From Phlyctochytrium arcticum (Eukaryota; Chytridiomycota; Chytridiomycetes; Chytridiales; Chytridiaceae), in assembly GCA_025602905.1 (NCBI GenBank), contig JAHLKI010000041.1:62001-126000 (forward strand): a stretch of DNA of 64,000 bases, read 5' to 3'. A model generated the notes under the pieces. It did not search any database. It saw only the letters and a program-made list of their open reading frames with translations, and had not been told where the DNA came from. This document shows, one piece after another, positions 11,264 through 24,600 of this stretch. Made by a program: the position numbers and the translations under genes. Position 1 is the first letter of the stretch. The number at the start of each line of letters is the position of its first letter.

Positions 11264-14231
11264 TTATGCCGGATTCGGAGATTCTACAGATTCATCAGGT
11301 TGTGGTGGCGAGTCAGCAACCCGAGGAGAGTGGTGCTCTCTCGGCGGTGACGGCGGTGACGGGGATGACGGTGACTTTAAGGGGGGCTCCTCAGCACCAT
11401 TCTCCTCTACAACGGGGGTATCAATCTCCACAGGGGCATCCTCTTGCGAGATCCGGGGTCGTTTGGTCGGGGTATGCGTGCCCTCATCCGCATCAGCAGC
11501 ATCATCCGCTGACCGTTTCTGTTCCTAATTGTCAGTACAGAATTCCTTTAATACGGAAAAAGACACATACTCTGGATGGACTTGGAATAGTATCACATGG
11601 CTCAGGGACTTGCCCATCTTTATCGTCACTTGGTCCGCCCTTGTCCTTGATCTCATTTTTGAGCTGTGGTTGGACTTGGGGCTCCGGCGTGTTTTGCCGG
11701 GAGGTGCCGGGGGTATCCATAGGATCTTGCTTTACAGCCGTCTCATTCGCGTCCTGGGTAGAGTCTACAGAAAAGAGAAAGATACGTCAGAAACACTGAA
11801 AAGTTTATCCCTTGCACGCCCACACAACCTTTCTCTTCTCTATTTCCAGCAGAAATAGATTCTTTACGTCGTTGTTCCTTGCGCCACTCCATCAAAAGCG
11901 TTTTGGCTGGGGCTTTACTATCAATCTGGATCTCGACTTGACGCGCGCTATGGAATAAGGATAGGTGGTGTCGCATGGCTGTCCGATACGTCCGCCAGTT
12001 AAACCGCTACAAAAGAATTGCAAAAGAGAGTTGGAGATTTTCCACTTCCAAGTATAAAACCTTTTGGGGATTTTACCATATCTTTATGCAACGCATACTC
12101 TTCTTCCACGCCGCCAGTCAAATTGCCCTCTTCGTCCAGCTGCTCCTCAAGTTGCTCAACCAATGATTCCAGGTCCGGGATCGCCTTCTTCCGGCTCGGT
12201 GACCGCATAAGTGCTTCAGCTTGATCGCCCCGAGCCCATAATGAAGTAAGTTGATCGTTGCCTAGCCAGTTGCTTCGACGCACGGTATCAGAGCCCTGAG
12301 TGAAAGTACCCGGTTTTAGACCAAGAGGAAATTTTCCATAATGACCAAATGTTTACCAGCAATTTTGGTTTTTGCGCACCCGCTTCCACTTCTATAAAGG
12401 GAAGCTCAAAAGATTTGCAGGACCGGTTTTTCCAGTCAATCTAACATGAAGAATGATTCGTTACTACCCTCTCAACTGGTAGGTTGAGTTGACGAAAACC
12501 TACCCAATTCCGTTCGTGGGTCACAACAGTACTAAGATTTCTGGCAAAGAGTTTTCCGTAGGGGTATGTCGATTCCGAAATAGTGTATGAGCGCGCTCTG
12601 GCTTCTTTCAACCAGATTTCCTTTTCAAGCGTGTCAGAAAAACTCTAAACATTTTCACGGACTGAGAAGAACTTACTTGCTCTGGGGTCAGGGTATATGG
12701 GTACTGGACAGACTTGTTTCGATCAGGATAGTCGGCTAAATCATTGGCAACCTTTTCTTTCTCGTCCTTTCCCAACATCAGCATGTACTGCAAAATAATG
12801 GAGAACTGTGCCATGATTTGTCGGCGAAAGAACGGGTCCCGGAGCTAATAATATTCCGCTTTGAGTTGTCTGTCGTAAAAAATATTGATAACTTCTTTAC
12901 CTCAAGTTCAAACAGATTTGGATTCGTCAAATACTTTGGAAAGAAATTCTGGGAATCAGAGCCAGATCGGGTAGAAGCAGATGCGTCCTTTCCGTTGGCG
13001 TTATCAGAGCGTTGTTTCCTTTTCCGATCATCAGTACTGTGCCGTGAGGAGCTGGGTGTAAGTTCTTTATTGATTTGCTCAAATCGGGTTAGAGTCGTGG
13101 TTATCCCCTGTAAGAGTTGAACATCAATGGGCTTGATCTTTTTTGGGGGCGCGCAGTAGGGTGACACTTTACTTTTTGGAAGATATTAAACTCTTCCGGA
13201 ACCCATAACAAGGTCGGGTTGACAAAAAACTTTTGCAAATGCCAGAATATACGATACAGGGCCTCGGCTGTAGTTCTTGTACTAAGAGTCCATTCTCGCA
13301 CACGAAAAAAAAAATCGTTCAAAACTCACGGGTATCCTTGCCGGGTTCATCAGTGTCCATCGCATTCTCCATCTCTTCACCTTCATAATGCGTTTCATTT
13401 ATAAGATTAAACGTTCCACGAAGATTGACGCCTGTGAAAAATACATAAGTTGGTTCTGACAAGCTTGTTAATTGCACAAAAAATATGAAATGTTACCGGA
13501 CTGTTCGCAAAGAGGAAAAACGCTGGCCATGAATATCAACAATCGTCCGGATGTGATTGTATGTTTTGTTCTGGACAATCGACGCAAGATTTCGTTACAC
13601 AGTCGCAACAAGGTTAGACCCTTTCCGCGTTTCGGGTTTATGTTCTGAAGGGTGTTGGTTTAGGCACACGAATGGTTCTCTTCTAAGCAGGATGCCAAGG
13701 TCCCTACCGCTGTCAGCCTTGCCACGCGCGTCTCCATATAGGCAATAACTCTTTCAGCACCGGATATCGTCAAAATGTCCAAAAGATCTTCAATTAAACA
13801 GAAAGGGACGTTCTGATCTTGTAATTCTGGATGGGTAGAAGTATGTTCAGTTGAACAATTGTGTAGCACAAACTTTCCTCGGGAAGCGCACCTTGTTCCG
13901 TGCAATATAACGACAAATCCAATAGATCATCCAACCGTTCAAACAGGGCATCATCCTCTCCTTCAGCTTCATCCTACATAAAGAACATGACGCGGATAAG
14001 GCACACATGTTGGCTGAAGCAGTAAGTAGATGGGACAGACGACATTACCACTACATCAAACATGGTGGCCTGAAAGGCATTCAATAGAGAGCCGGCCTGC
14101 AGGTCCTTGGCCGAGGGTATTCGTTCCCGCACCGAGTCTCGCATGGCTTGAGCCTTGGCCTTCCCTGCAGCCTTGCCCATGTTCTCCAGGATGGAGACCA
14201 GGGCATGCTTCAAGTGGTCCTCGGCAGTCAT
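11264..14231 (-). CDS. THOC1: THO complex subunit 1 (Hpr1/THOC1)
   Basis: Fourteen exons in descending order: 14231-14049, 13973-13892, 13826-13708, 13644-13497, 13431-13330, 13267-13173, 13107-12901, 12844-12677, 12620-12504, 12440-12357, 12295-12077, 12006-11829, 11764-11571, 11524-11264 (718 aa). THO couples transcription to mRNP assembly and export and limits R-loops. Family hallmarks run in order: DLLDILTISGAERVIAYMETR, PKRGKGLTLLRLCNEILRRLS, IFMASVFPL, IFWHLQKFFVNP, YTLTPEQ, STYPYGKLFARNL, HERNWIDWKNRSC, and RFNWRTYRTAMRH near the end. The C-terminus is a Ser/Pro-rich acidic tail after KRPRIS. A start 66 bases upstream (14297) is in frame and cannot be excluded. It is head-to-head with SRP68. 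Confidence 0.9.
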
Positions 14232-14418
14232 GGCTGTTATATATCCTCTTTGATAGTTGTAATTGCCAAAGCCGGAGAGTTTTCCTAATGCTTTCAAAAT
14301 TCAACAAATTATCGTGACAAACCAACAGCGCGTGGCACAGCCATGTAATCGGTTGGTCTTGGTGGGATTGGTCTATCAGTTGGTCCTGCTCCATTATTGG
14401 CAGCAGCTATACCAAAAG
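14232..14418. promoter_or_regulatory. divergent promoter THOC1/SRP68
   Basis: Only 187 bp separate the proposed ATGs of THOC1 (minus) and SRP68 (plus), so both promoters must share or closely abut here. An ATATATAA run sits about 10 bases before the chosen THOC1 ATG; that is too close for a normal TATA box and is one reason the upstream ATG at 14297 remains possible. Confidence 0.5.
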
Positions 14419-16791
14419 ATGAGCGACGAGGCCACAGCAATGGACGTCGACAGCGCCAAGACCATATCGCCGCTTCAACCGGGAGAGCTCTCACTTAATG
14501 GTCAGTTTTCCTTAGTTCGTGGCCGATCTGGATCGATCTCTAACCTTTCATACTTGAAACAGTGTTAATTCTGACAGACGCAGCCCGAAACATGCACGGC
14601 CTTCGCCACCAAGACTACCAGCGATATCGGTATGATACATGATGAGCATCTGTCGATACTGTGGAGCTGACTTGTATGCATTCTCAAGTCAATACTGTAC
14701 GAGAAAGGTCCGTCGGCTGCGCCAAATTTGTAAGATTACACAGTCTGCGGCTCGCCGAAAGTATGAAAAGAAGGATATTACATCTGACATTGTCACGAGC
14801 GAGAGGTACAAATGAAGGCGTCGTGGTTTGAATCGCATAAACTCATCGCATTGTCCATTGTACAGGCATTTGCAAATACCGCTGTTTGAAGCCGAAGCAG
14901 GATGGGCGTACGCGATGGAACTCAAGGGCGAGATTCGTGATGATCCGCGTAAGCGGTTCCACCTTCTGAAGCGACTGAGGAGGGCAGTGGAGGCGGCAAA
15001 AAAGTTACTCGCTTTGTGCGGCGAATGTCAGGCGGAAGGACGAACAATGATCGAAGTAGAGGTAAAGCATGTTTCTGTGCTAGAGAGACGTACAGGAATG
15101 AAACAACAAGCTTATGCCTTTAATTTATAGGGATACACTTCTTTGATGATTGCACAACTTTTGTTTGAGGAGGAAAAGTGGGAACAAGCACTAAAACATT
15201 TCGCAAAGTCTCGGTATGTACTGCTGACCAGCTTTTTCTACTTTTTGTATACAATACTAAAGATTTGGACAGCGTCATCTTTGAGAAATTATCAAGATCA
15301 GGCGGCGCGCAGCGAGAAGCCCTCTGTCAGAAGGCTATGGACACCATCGACCCCAGCATCCGGTTTTGCGCGTATAATCTAAAGATCAAGGGCGCTCAAA
15401 CATTACATGAGATTCTGCAAACGCCTAATAAGACACTTGTGGGAGATTTAGGCGAAGTGACAAAACGGGCAGAGGTAAATAACACCCACCCCGCTCTTTT
15501 CGGGCCATCCCTTTCTAAACACGCCAATCAGGCCTTGTTGAGCGATGAATCTGAGCTTGAAAGCAGTAGCACACATATAACGTGGCGCGGAAAGTCGATA
15601 CCCACGGCGAATGAAGAACTCGCCAAGAAGGTACAAAATGCTCGGGAGATGACGGAGCAGATTCTTCGCGAACAGTCGCTCGCGGATGCCCGCGCTGAAG
15701 GCGCTCGGTTCGGACCTCCCCTTGATATCTTGAAAGGCGCCATCAAATTGGCGAAAGCTGATATTCGTGCTGATGAGGTGTGTTGCATACTGCAACCCCA
15801 GCTCCTGGTAGTTTTACTCATGTTGATCATATTCCCCAGCTTGCCACCGCAAAGGTGAAATCCTCTAAAAGCGAGAAAACATCTTCACATCTGCAATCCA
15901 TCTTGGCGTATATCATGTACGAGCGTCAAAAAGTTGTGGCGGAACGCGCACACCGACAGGTCGAGGTTCTGAAGCGTGACATTCTGCACCGGCCCGCGGA
16001 TCATCACTTTAGTAGAAAAGCTCAAAAGCCGCATGATATTATCAGAATATACGAGGCTGTTGAACGGGTACGTTGTGAGGCCAGATTGCTGTGGAGTGCC
16101 AATGGGCTAAACGTGTATGTAGGATATAAAAGAGCTGCACAAGCTACCCGTCCTGCAGAGTGATGTGGGACTTCAAGCTATTTTTGCTGCCCACTTACAT
16201 TCCCTAGCTGCTCAAAAATCTCTCTTCATTGGTCAAGATTTGAACCGGCAACGGAAGGTTTCAGAGACATTATCTCTATTTGAGGAGGCTAGCTCGCAGA
16301 TTGCCGACGGGCGCGCCGAAGCTGATGCTGCTGTACGATATTGTCAAGCGCCCGACGCACAGAGTGATCTTCAGCAGTTGATGACAGACTTGCAACGTGT
16401 TGATGGTGAAATCCGGGGCTCAAAGATTAAGCAACAAGCCAATTCGTTCTTGCTGCAGCGTAAACGAGGAGATGGCCCAGAGGGCGTGGCCAACAAATTG
16501 GAGGGTTTGTCTCTGGAGGATAACAAGCCACCATTGTCTGAGCAATTAGATGTCTACCGCTCAACATTTGATGCGTCCAATCCCAACTTGGTCCGCATAC
16601 CCCCCGCCGTCAAGGCCGTGCCGTACAAGCCGCTCTTTTTCGATGTTGCTTTTAACGGAATCCAGTACTCGGTCGAAAATCTCAAACGACGGGCAGCTGG
16701 TCAAGAGCTGCAGCCTGCGGGTCAGGAACAGGAAAGTGGTAAAGGAAAAGGTCTTTTGGGAGTTATTGGTGGACTCTGGGGTCGAAAGTGA
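14419..16791 (+). CDS. SRP68: signal recognition particle subunit SRP68
   Basis: Eight exons: 14419-14500, 14563-14629, 14689-14805, 14866-15061, 15131-15213, 15273-15777, 15855-16067, 16123-16791 (643 aa). SRP68 binds SRP RNA as a heterodimer with SRP72 and takes part in targeting secretory proteins to the ER. The N-terminal RNA-binding region shows NMHGLRHQDYQRYRQYC followed by RRLR. A tetratricopeptide-like middle contains QLLFEEEKWEQALKHFAKSR. The C-terminal SRP72-binding segment has NLVRIPPAVKAVPYKPLFFD. The last residues (GLLGVIGGLWGRK) are typical of the family end. For exon 6 the acceptor 'ggacag' keeps the frame, with a good branch-like TACTAAAG upstream. Confidence 0.95.
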
Positions 16792-16869
16792 TTGTGAAAA
16801 CATCAGGGAGTGTACATTATCAAAATATATATAACCAAGAAATGCCCGCTCACAAACTGATATATGGCA

Positions 16870-18507
16870 TTACTTTTGATGCTGCATCAGATATTCCAGC
16901 GCTTGGTCCCGGTCATTGTTTTTGAGCAAGAGTGCTTCACGCATGCTATCTTTGGGAAATCCAAATTCTCCCAGCGCAGAATACGCTTCCAGGAATTTTC
17001 GTTCCTTGACGGTATCATAATTGAACAAGGACAGTGCCACTTCAATGTCCTCTGGGTTGAACCCGGCTGAGCGATGTTCTTCAAAGGCAATCACAAAATC
17101 GAGCGCCTGTAGCAAATTCCTACATGAGTGGGCAATCTCTGAGAATACCAAGATCGGCGACCTCACCTTCTTTTCGTCATGACCATGCACTTTGATGGCT
17201 CTATCAACGGCCTCACGTCCGAAACCCATTTGGCTCAGTTTCGAGTGTATTTCCTGATATGTGAACAGTTTACACCATGAATGAATTTGGGGGAGGAGAT
17301 AAATGTAAACAAACCTTGAATCTGGCAGGTATTGCCTGATCTGGCGTTGCAGAATGACCACTCCGCGACGAATCTCCTGGGTTTATTCCAGGTAATATTG
17401 GATATTGGAGGGACGGATTTGAGCCGCTTGCTTTCAAGCCAGCGGGTTTGGGGGGAGGAGATGGGACATGGTCGTAGTTGGGCCCTGATACATTTAGGTT
17501 GGCCATCATTGTCCGAGCACGGAGTACTGCATCATCAGAGGCATGGGTGGAAGAGAGTGGCGGCAATGGATTTATTTTGGAGGACCGTGGAGGAAACATG
17601 GTTGTGTGATTCTGCTGTTGCAAAGGGGGTGGTTCAGAGACGGAACTCTGGGTAATCGGACGCGGTCGATGATCTGGCACCCCCATAACCTCTTTGAGCA
17701 TCCGCAAGTCATCGTCATCGTCTTGCGTGTGCCATGGATCTGGTGGTGGAAGGCCTTGCTCGAACTCCAAAAAGTCCATTCCTGGTTTCCGGCGAGGTTG
17801 CTCGTCTGCCGCCGAGCCTCTTCCACGCCAGGCAGCATCTGCGGCTCCAAGTGGGGATGATGAGCGCTCCAATCCATATCGGTTCCTATCGAGTGCATTT
17901 GTATCAAAGGGATGGGGGCTGCTAGTGGTATTACTAGTGTGGAAGGGTTCAGCTCGAGCTGGCGCAGGTGAACTAGATGAAGATGTGGGTTGTAGGATTT
18001 CTCCGTCTGATCCCATTCCAGGAGTTTTGCGGCGTTCCTCGGCTCGACGCTCGTCTTCCCTCTGCTGCAACTTGGCTTTCAGGGCCGCAGCAGCCATCTC
18101 TCGTTCCTTTAGTATCCGCTCTGACTCTTCCAACACACGTCGTTCAAGGGCAAAATCATAAATGAGCTGTGTACAGTGCACAGTTAGGAGGCAGAGTCCG
18201 CTGAGAATAGCGAGACTGAACTTACAGAGCTTGGGACAGTTACAGGTAACTGAGCGAGTGAATAGGGGAGTGTGATCTGATGGGATACCATGTCAGAAGG
18301 GACCCCAAAGCCGCCTGAATGCAGCATTTTACCTGGGCGGGAGGCCGATATGCTCTTGATATGACAGGAATATCGCTGAGAGGCGCATAAGAAGATGCTA
18401 CATAGTGATATGAATGAGTATGAGCCTGGGGGGTATTTTGGACAGCCAACCAACTCACTTTCGGAAAACGGGGCCGAGGGCAGCGGGAAACTTTTGACGC
18501 TCGACAT
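16870..18507 (-). CDS. UBAP1-like ESCRT-I subunit (UMA + tandem UBA)
   Basis: Six exons: 18507-18459, 18397-18333, 18276-18236, 18166-17315, 17253-17167, 17119-16870 (447 aa). The C-terminus (about 335-447) holds overlapping UBA-type repeats: IHSKLSQMGFGREAVDRAI, HDEKKNLLQALDFVIAFEEH, and the end LLLKNNDRDQALEYLMQHQK, strikingly like the last repeat of the SOUBA domain of animal UBAP1. The N-terminus (YAPLSDIPVISRAYRPP, ITLPYSLAQLP) fits a UMA motif, which docks on ESCRT-I. Between them lie a charged coiled coil (ALERRVLEESERILKERE) and a long Ser/Pro-rich linker. Expected role: ubiquitin-cargo recognition in multivesicular body sorting. Fungi are usually described as using Mvb12 in this position, so the assignment deserves testing. 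Confidence 0.75.
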
Positions 18508-18659
18508 CTCTTCACCGGTAGCACAGTCCCAGTAGCTAAATGCAGGAGTTGATTCGGACAGCGTCTATAACTTTTAGATTCCTTTCAGGATTGCCTTTGC
18601 GAATTTTCAGAGTCGAGGAACGCGATGGTGGGTGCACTGTCATCAAAATTTCCCAGCCA

Positions 18660-21600
18660 ATGCAAGGATTTTCGACTGGATCCCACTGGTTCCAGTAATG
18701 CAGGGCATGCTTCTACTACCTCCGCTGGTCGGACGACTGCACGACAAGGTTCAAAGTCCCCGTCATCGGAACCTCGACACTCTGGACCAGGGACTGGAAC
18801 CGACCGGGAAAAGACATTAGTACTGTAGGTCTCCTCATTAGATCGTGATACCACTAGCAAGCAGTCACAATTACAGGTGCGTGATGCAGGCGAGAAGATA
18901 TGTGGACGAGTTCTCATATACTTTCTTCATCTGTTCTCCTCTGATGACTTTAGATCTCCATAGCGCAACATGTGGCTGCACTCTTTGAGCTTCAGGCACG
19001 GACTGACGTGGTAGTCCGTAGAGTAAGTTGATTTCTGGTAATCCCAGGGTGCCCCGTCTAAATCCCCAATGCAGGTTGAAAAGGAAAGCATTGTGACGCA
19101 TTTTATCGAATTGAACTTTCGAGACCAATATGTTGGTCGCAGCGACATGTGGCGACTCAAGACCCTCCTGACGGGAACTTGTGTTTATCAGGGCAAAAAA
19201 ATCACCTCTCTTGGCATTCGTGCTCAGATAAAAGATGTGGTGGTGGGAGGACGCAAGGTATGTTGTGATCCACTAAACCGACGCGACCCTTGAGAGCTGA
19301 GACACGTTAAAAGGTTGCTTGCGCCTATATAACAGAAAACACAAAGACCATATTTCGGTCGGAAACAGCAAAGTACTTTTTGTTTGTGCAAATGAGTAGA
19401 GAAATGTGGGAATTTGACGAAGATGGCGAGCTGTACTTTGAAAAGTGTGTCCATGGTTTTCTCCCGCAGTTGTTTGCTCGATGGAAAGACCTAGGAGCTA
19501 ATCATGTCGTATCCATTGTTCTTTTCGCGAGAATCTACTACCACAACAATCAAGAAGATGCGGACATGGGCAAGAAGCTTTCGCTCTTTGAAGAAGATGT
19601 AGTAGATGCAGATGATTCGCAGTCTATACCCATTCTGATTGATGGTCACGGACGCCCGTATCGAGACTTTTACAGAGTAGTAGTTGACTGGGAAATTCGT
19701 AGTGACTGGTCCCATGTCCTTATTCCGCTAAAGAAAGAATTTATTTCGTTCCAACGCGATGTATTGCAACAACCTACACTAGACGGGTCCACAATCTTGG
19801 CGGGTGCCAACTCCACTGCATCAGAAGGAAACATTCTCGAGGCAATTAATTTGGCACTCAACCCATTTGACCGGCATTACATCGATCGGGATCTGTCCCG
19901 CACCGGACTCAGCATAGTCATTGTTACCCCGGGGCCCGGCTTATTTGAAGGCGACAAAAAACTGCTTCGACTGACTGCTCAGCGGATGGTGGACAATGGG
20001 ATTGGATTGGACTTGGTGTGCTTGAACAAACCACCACTCTACACGGTGCCCTTATTTCAATTCATGTCAAAAGATTGGGCTGGAAGTAGCGGCGGTGGGT
20101 GGGGAATGCCTGGAACGAGTGGCGAGTTGGATGCCACTGTCGGGGGCGGGGATAAGCGTTGGAGTACGGGAGGAAGTGGTACTACATTTGGCAAAGCATC
20201 GGATCGATCATTCGAACGAAAGGGTGCTACCATCCCTTCCCAATTTGCAACTGGTAGTGGAAGCGGTTTGGCTGGGGCCAGCACTGGTTCTGAACGGCGG
20301 TTGGAAGCGTGGGACCCTTTGTATTATGACGATTCATCCCCTGACAACCCCGACAAGATGTTCTACGGCGTGCCACATTGGGTCATGTGCAGCTTCTGGA
20401 CCCGAGATGAGGGTGCAAACAAGTTTGGATTCGCCCTTCGCTGTAAGATGTACGAAGTGCAGATGATGGGAGTCATGGAGCAAATCGGGTCCACTATAGT
20501 CGCTCCGTATTTAGACAAAACGGCTGGCCCAGTTGTTGATATGAGCATCGGTGCCGCTGTTCTTGAGAACGAAGCCATGCATGCTGAAGCAGCGCAGGAA
20601 AAAGGTGGTGTCAAACTTACTCCGGGTGGGGTGCGATTCGAGATCGGGGGTGACGATGATGAAGAAAGTCCAGCAATGTCCGTTACCTCTGAAACGGCAA
20701 TCGACTGCGACCAATACGACGACATGGTATTTGCTCCAGCGCCCAAGCTGCGATCAATGCTGAAACACCGCTCGAATTCGGTCGTGAATGCTCCCATATT
20801 GGAAACGGAGGCAATGTCAAATGTGAAGGGCAATCGTTCCAGTCAGCAATTCCTGCCAAACACCGTACGTATCACCGGTGGATCTGTCTCTGTAAGTCCA
20901 GAAGGAATGATGGCTGCGACGGTTGCCGCTGCTGGTGTAGGTGGGCGTCAGCTTCAGCACCGACAGACACAGGATACGATTCGCAGCGTGGATTCTGATA
21001 ACGCGAATACGCAGAGGCCACCTCTCCACTACGGATCTACGTTTTATCACCCATGGGAGGATAGCGATACGATGACAACTGAAGAACGAATGGCGCTGCT
21101 AAAGGCAAAGGCCCGCATTGACCTTGTACGGCAGCCAAGTCAGTCAAACGTTGGGGGGCCGCTGCGATCTGTACAGTCTTATACGTCGCTGACCAATGTG
21201 CCCCACACTGGCTCGAAGGTCAGTATAGCCAATTCTGATCCATTCGAAAGTGGTAAGCTGCAGCGCATGCCTTGGCAGCAGCCTGCGAATCCCAATCTTG
21301 CACGGAAAGGTATGCGGATCGCGTCGGATTCGACCGGAGTTGCTGAACTAAAGCCCGTACGTGATTCGGCTGCTCGGGCATCCTATGATGGCTCAGACGC
21401 TGGACAACCTGAACCAGTCGATGCAGAAGATGCGCCTGTTGTAGGAAGCTCAACGTCTCTGGCCCCGATACGCATTCATTCTTCGGCGTCTCACCTGAAT
21501 GTTCGATCGCACCGTGACGCTCTGTCAGGCTCTGGTTCCTATAAGGGCGGACATTCACCCTTGAACAACTTTGACTATCTCCGCCAATATCCCAAATTGT

Positions 21601-24600
21601 CACCAGGAAAGACGAGCAACCAGGCTTTGCGCTCAGTGTTACACTCTTCGGTGCGTCCTAATTTCATCAATCCTAGCAATCCCAGTCGCAATGCCATTCG
21701 CGCTACCAACCAAGTTTTCCGATGGCAGCACGCATTTCCGTACGTAAACGTCCCTGCACGCGCTGATACCATAATCCATTGGAAAAGTCTGTCAACACCA
21801 GCTTGCTTGCCAATCACAACAGATTACTTTCCAACTGCAGAAGAGCTGTCTGAATTCTATGTGGAGTATACGTATACCGTCTCGCCGTCCGATGATGCGA
21901 CGCCTTATCAATCTCGTGCGGAAGTCAATTTTGGTCGCTCAGACACTTACCAAGTCGAAGCATTGCTGACAGAGCTTGTAGGCCAGCGGCTCGCACAGGG
22001 CTTTCAGCTCATTGTACACAGTGCTACTGGTGCCGGCGGTGGTGGTGAAAGGGCAGCTGATGTCCCCACCACAGTCGGGCCTGTCGGGCCCATCAGCAGG
22101 CGGCAAACAGAGAAACAAAGCGGGAAACGAATGTTGGGATCTCTGTCGGAAATGTCACGGCGACAGCTGCGAAATTCCACATTGCAAAGGCTATCAGTTC
22201 CAGTTCAGCCTCCGCTTACCGCATCGTCTTCAACAGAGTCGTTACCTACCTTTTCCACATCGGTCCCATATTACCTGAGTCTCGGAAACCATGTGCATCG
22301 CTTGTTTTATGATGCATCTGGCCAGAATGTGGAAGTCAAACGATATGTTCGAAAGATTACTTATTCTACACTTCCAGTTCCATATGCCTGCGGAATATGG
22401 CACAAGCATGATCAATTTTACCGACCGAAGCGCCTTACGTTCACTGACCCACCAGGGATATTGTACAACTGGAACTATTTGGATCACTTGATCTCTGGTT
22501 ACCAAGAAGAATTGACCGAGAATTTGCGCTTCTGGAGGACAAGATTTTTACTTATACCCCTGGAAACGACCTCAAACTTGAATCCGTTTCTAAATCCACA
22601 AGGCGAGAATCTGGATGAGGAAGAGATACGTTTAATAGGCTTTGAAAAATTCATCCAAGTTTTTGAACGCTCTCGGTGGGTGTCGCCGTGGGAAGAGGAA
22701 GATAATTCCGGGGTAGCGACCGCCTCCTCAATCAACAGCGGGGTCGCTTCAAAACCGGTCAAAAAGAGTAAAGTCGCAAATGTTGCGAATAAACTGCAGA
22801 TCCGGATGACAACTTCTACACCTTCACGCTTCATACGAGAGGAAGCCTTGCGGTTGAAGGAAGCAGCGGCTGCCACTGGCACCACAGCAGATTCTGCTGC
22901 ATCGCAAACCTCTCAACCAAGTTTACTTCGCAGAAGTAGTCTGAACTCTTTAATGACCTCAATTCCACCGCCAAATCAACCTCATCCGTAGTCATTCAGC
23001 ACAAACTCATTACCATCCCCTTCAATGTTTACAAAGAGCACGCCCTTTGGCATCATAGTCCACGCAATGCAAGCAGCTCCTCCAACCGGCATTACCTTTT
23101 GTGATCGCCGCTGGCATTTAGTCATGTATGAGCGTGTCTTCGTGGGAAGTGAATGTGTCGATTGGTTGGTTAGGAATTTCGAAGATATTGATACCCGCGA
23201 AGACGCCGTTGAGTTTGGGAATATGTTGTTACAGGCTGGCATGCTGGAACATGCAAGCCGGAAACATCGTTTCTTAGATGGTCATTACTTTTATCGCGTT
23301 CGTGGTCAGCACCCTCGACAAATTGCGAAGGCAGGAAAGGATAAGGAAAAGGACCAACGTCCTTCTTGGTTTGCCGCTCGCGATAGGACTGGAAGTGCTG
23401 GCAGCAGTGAGACCTGAAGTCGGCATTCTTCAGATGGGTACTAGTACTACAAACACGGACTTTGCTGCCAAAGCAGACCCCAAAGCGCCGCCGATCGCCA
23501 CTATAAGGGCCACCCCAAGTATTCTCAATGAGCGATTTTGCCTATCTCACCGCATGGTGATTGACCTGGATTCACAGCGCCGCTCGTCCCGTCGGGAGAC
23601 CGCTGTTTTACATTATGATACCTTGCATAATCCTCGCATATGCTTTCACTTTCAGTTGCACTGGCTGGTGTGTTCGCCACGATGGATTGAGGACTTAGTG
23701 GCGGGTTGGGCACGCGTGGCTGAGAAATGTGGATTCAAAATGGTTGAAGCTGGCATCGAACAGGTAAAATTGTAGCACATATAGAGTTCAGAAGTGTTCA
23801 CTAAGAGAGGCCACTAGGCGGAATCATTGTCGGACGACAATCCTTTTCAATCGGTGACGCGCATTATGCCAGTCATAGAGCAGCCATCTCTCCCCCATTC
23901 ATCGCTCCCACCTACATTCTACCTGACTGAGCTGGTCCGGAAGTTCAATTTTGTACTTGATATTGAAGCAGACTCAGCGTTCAAACTCGATTTGCTAGAA
24001 TGGTCCTACGATCGTGGGCGAGGGTACAAACGGACGCAATGGGTCCACCGCAGCGGAGTAGCGTTCATTCAGATTGTAACGAGTCAAGAAGGCGGAGGAT
24101 TCTGGTGGGTTGTGAACCGCATGCACTTGACAGGATCCGGCAGTGGCAGCGGCGTATCCAGCGCTGGCGGAGGTAATAAAGAGAGTGGCATCGGTGTCAA
24201 AAATACAGTTGAAAAAAACACTCACCCGGAAACACTCCGGCGGTCTTTTACCGACTTTTGCGAAGATGCTGATGCTCTCCGTCAGTTCTGGAATGATGTG
24301 CGTATCCGTTTCCTTGAAGTGTTCAAGATGAATACATCAGCTTCTTCAGAAAGCGGCAAACCTGCTAGTGATGTATCAGGAGATAGAAATCTCGATGACA
24401 ATAAGAGTCAAGCAGAGGAAGAATATATCTCTCCGACACATCTCTCTCAAGAGCGTCTTCTGACGACACTTTCAATTCACATAGTAACGCATCCGAAGGC
24501 GCGCATTCCATCGTCCACCCGGCACCGACTAGTCTACTGGCAGACGTTGAGTTTGAGGATATTGGGGATGACGCTGGTGCAGCTGTTGTCCGAGTGGCGG

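Noticed and set aside
11170..11799. 209-aa plus-strand open frame
   Set aside because: It is antisense to the THOC1 3' exons, whose minus-strand translation joins perfectly in frame.
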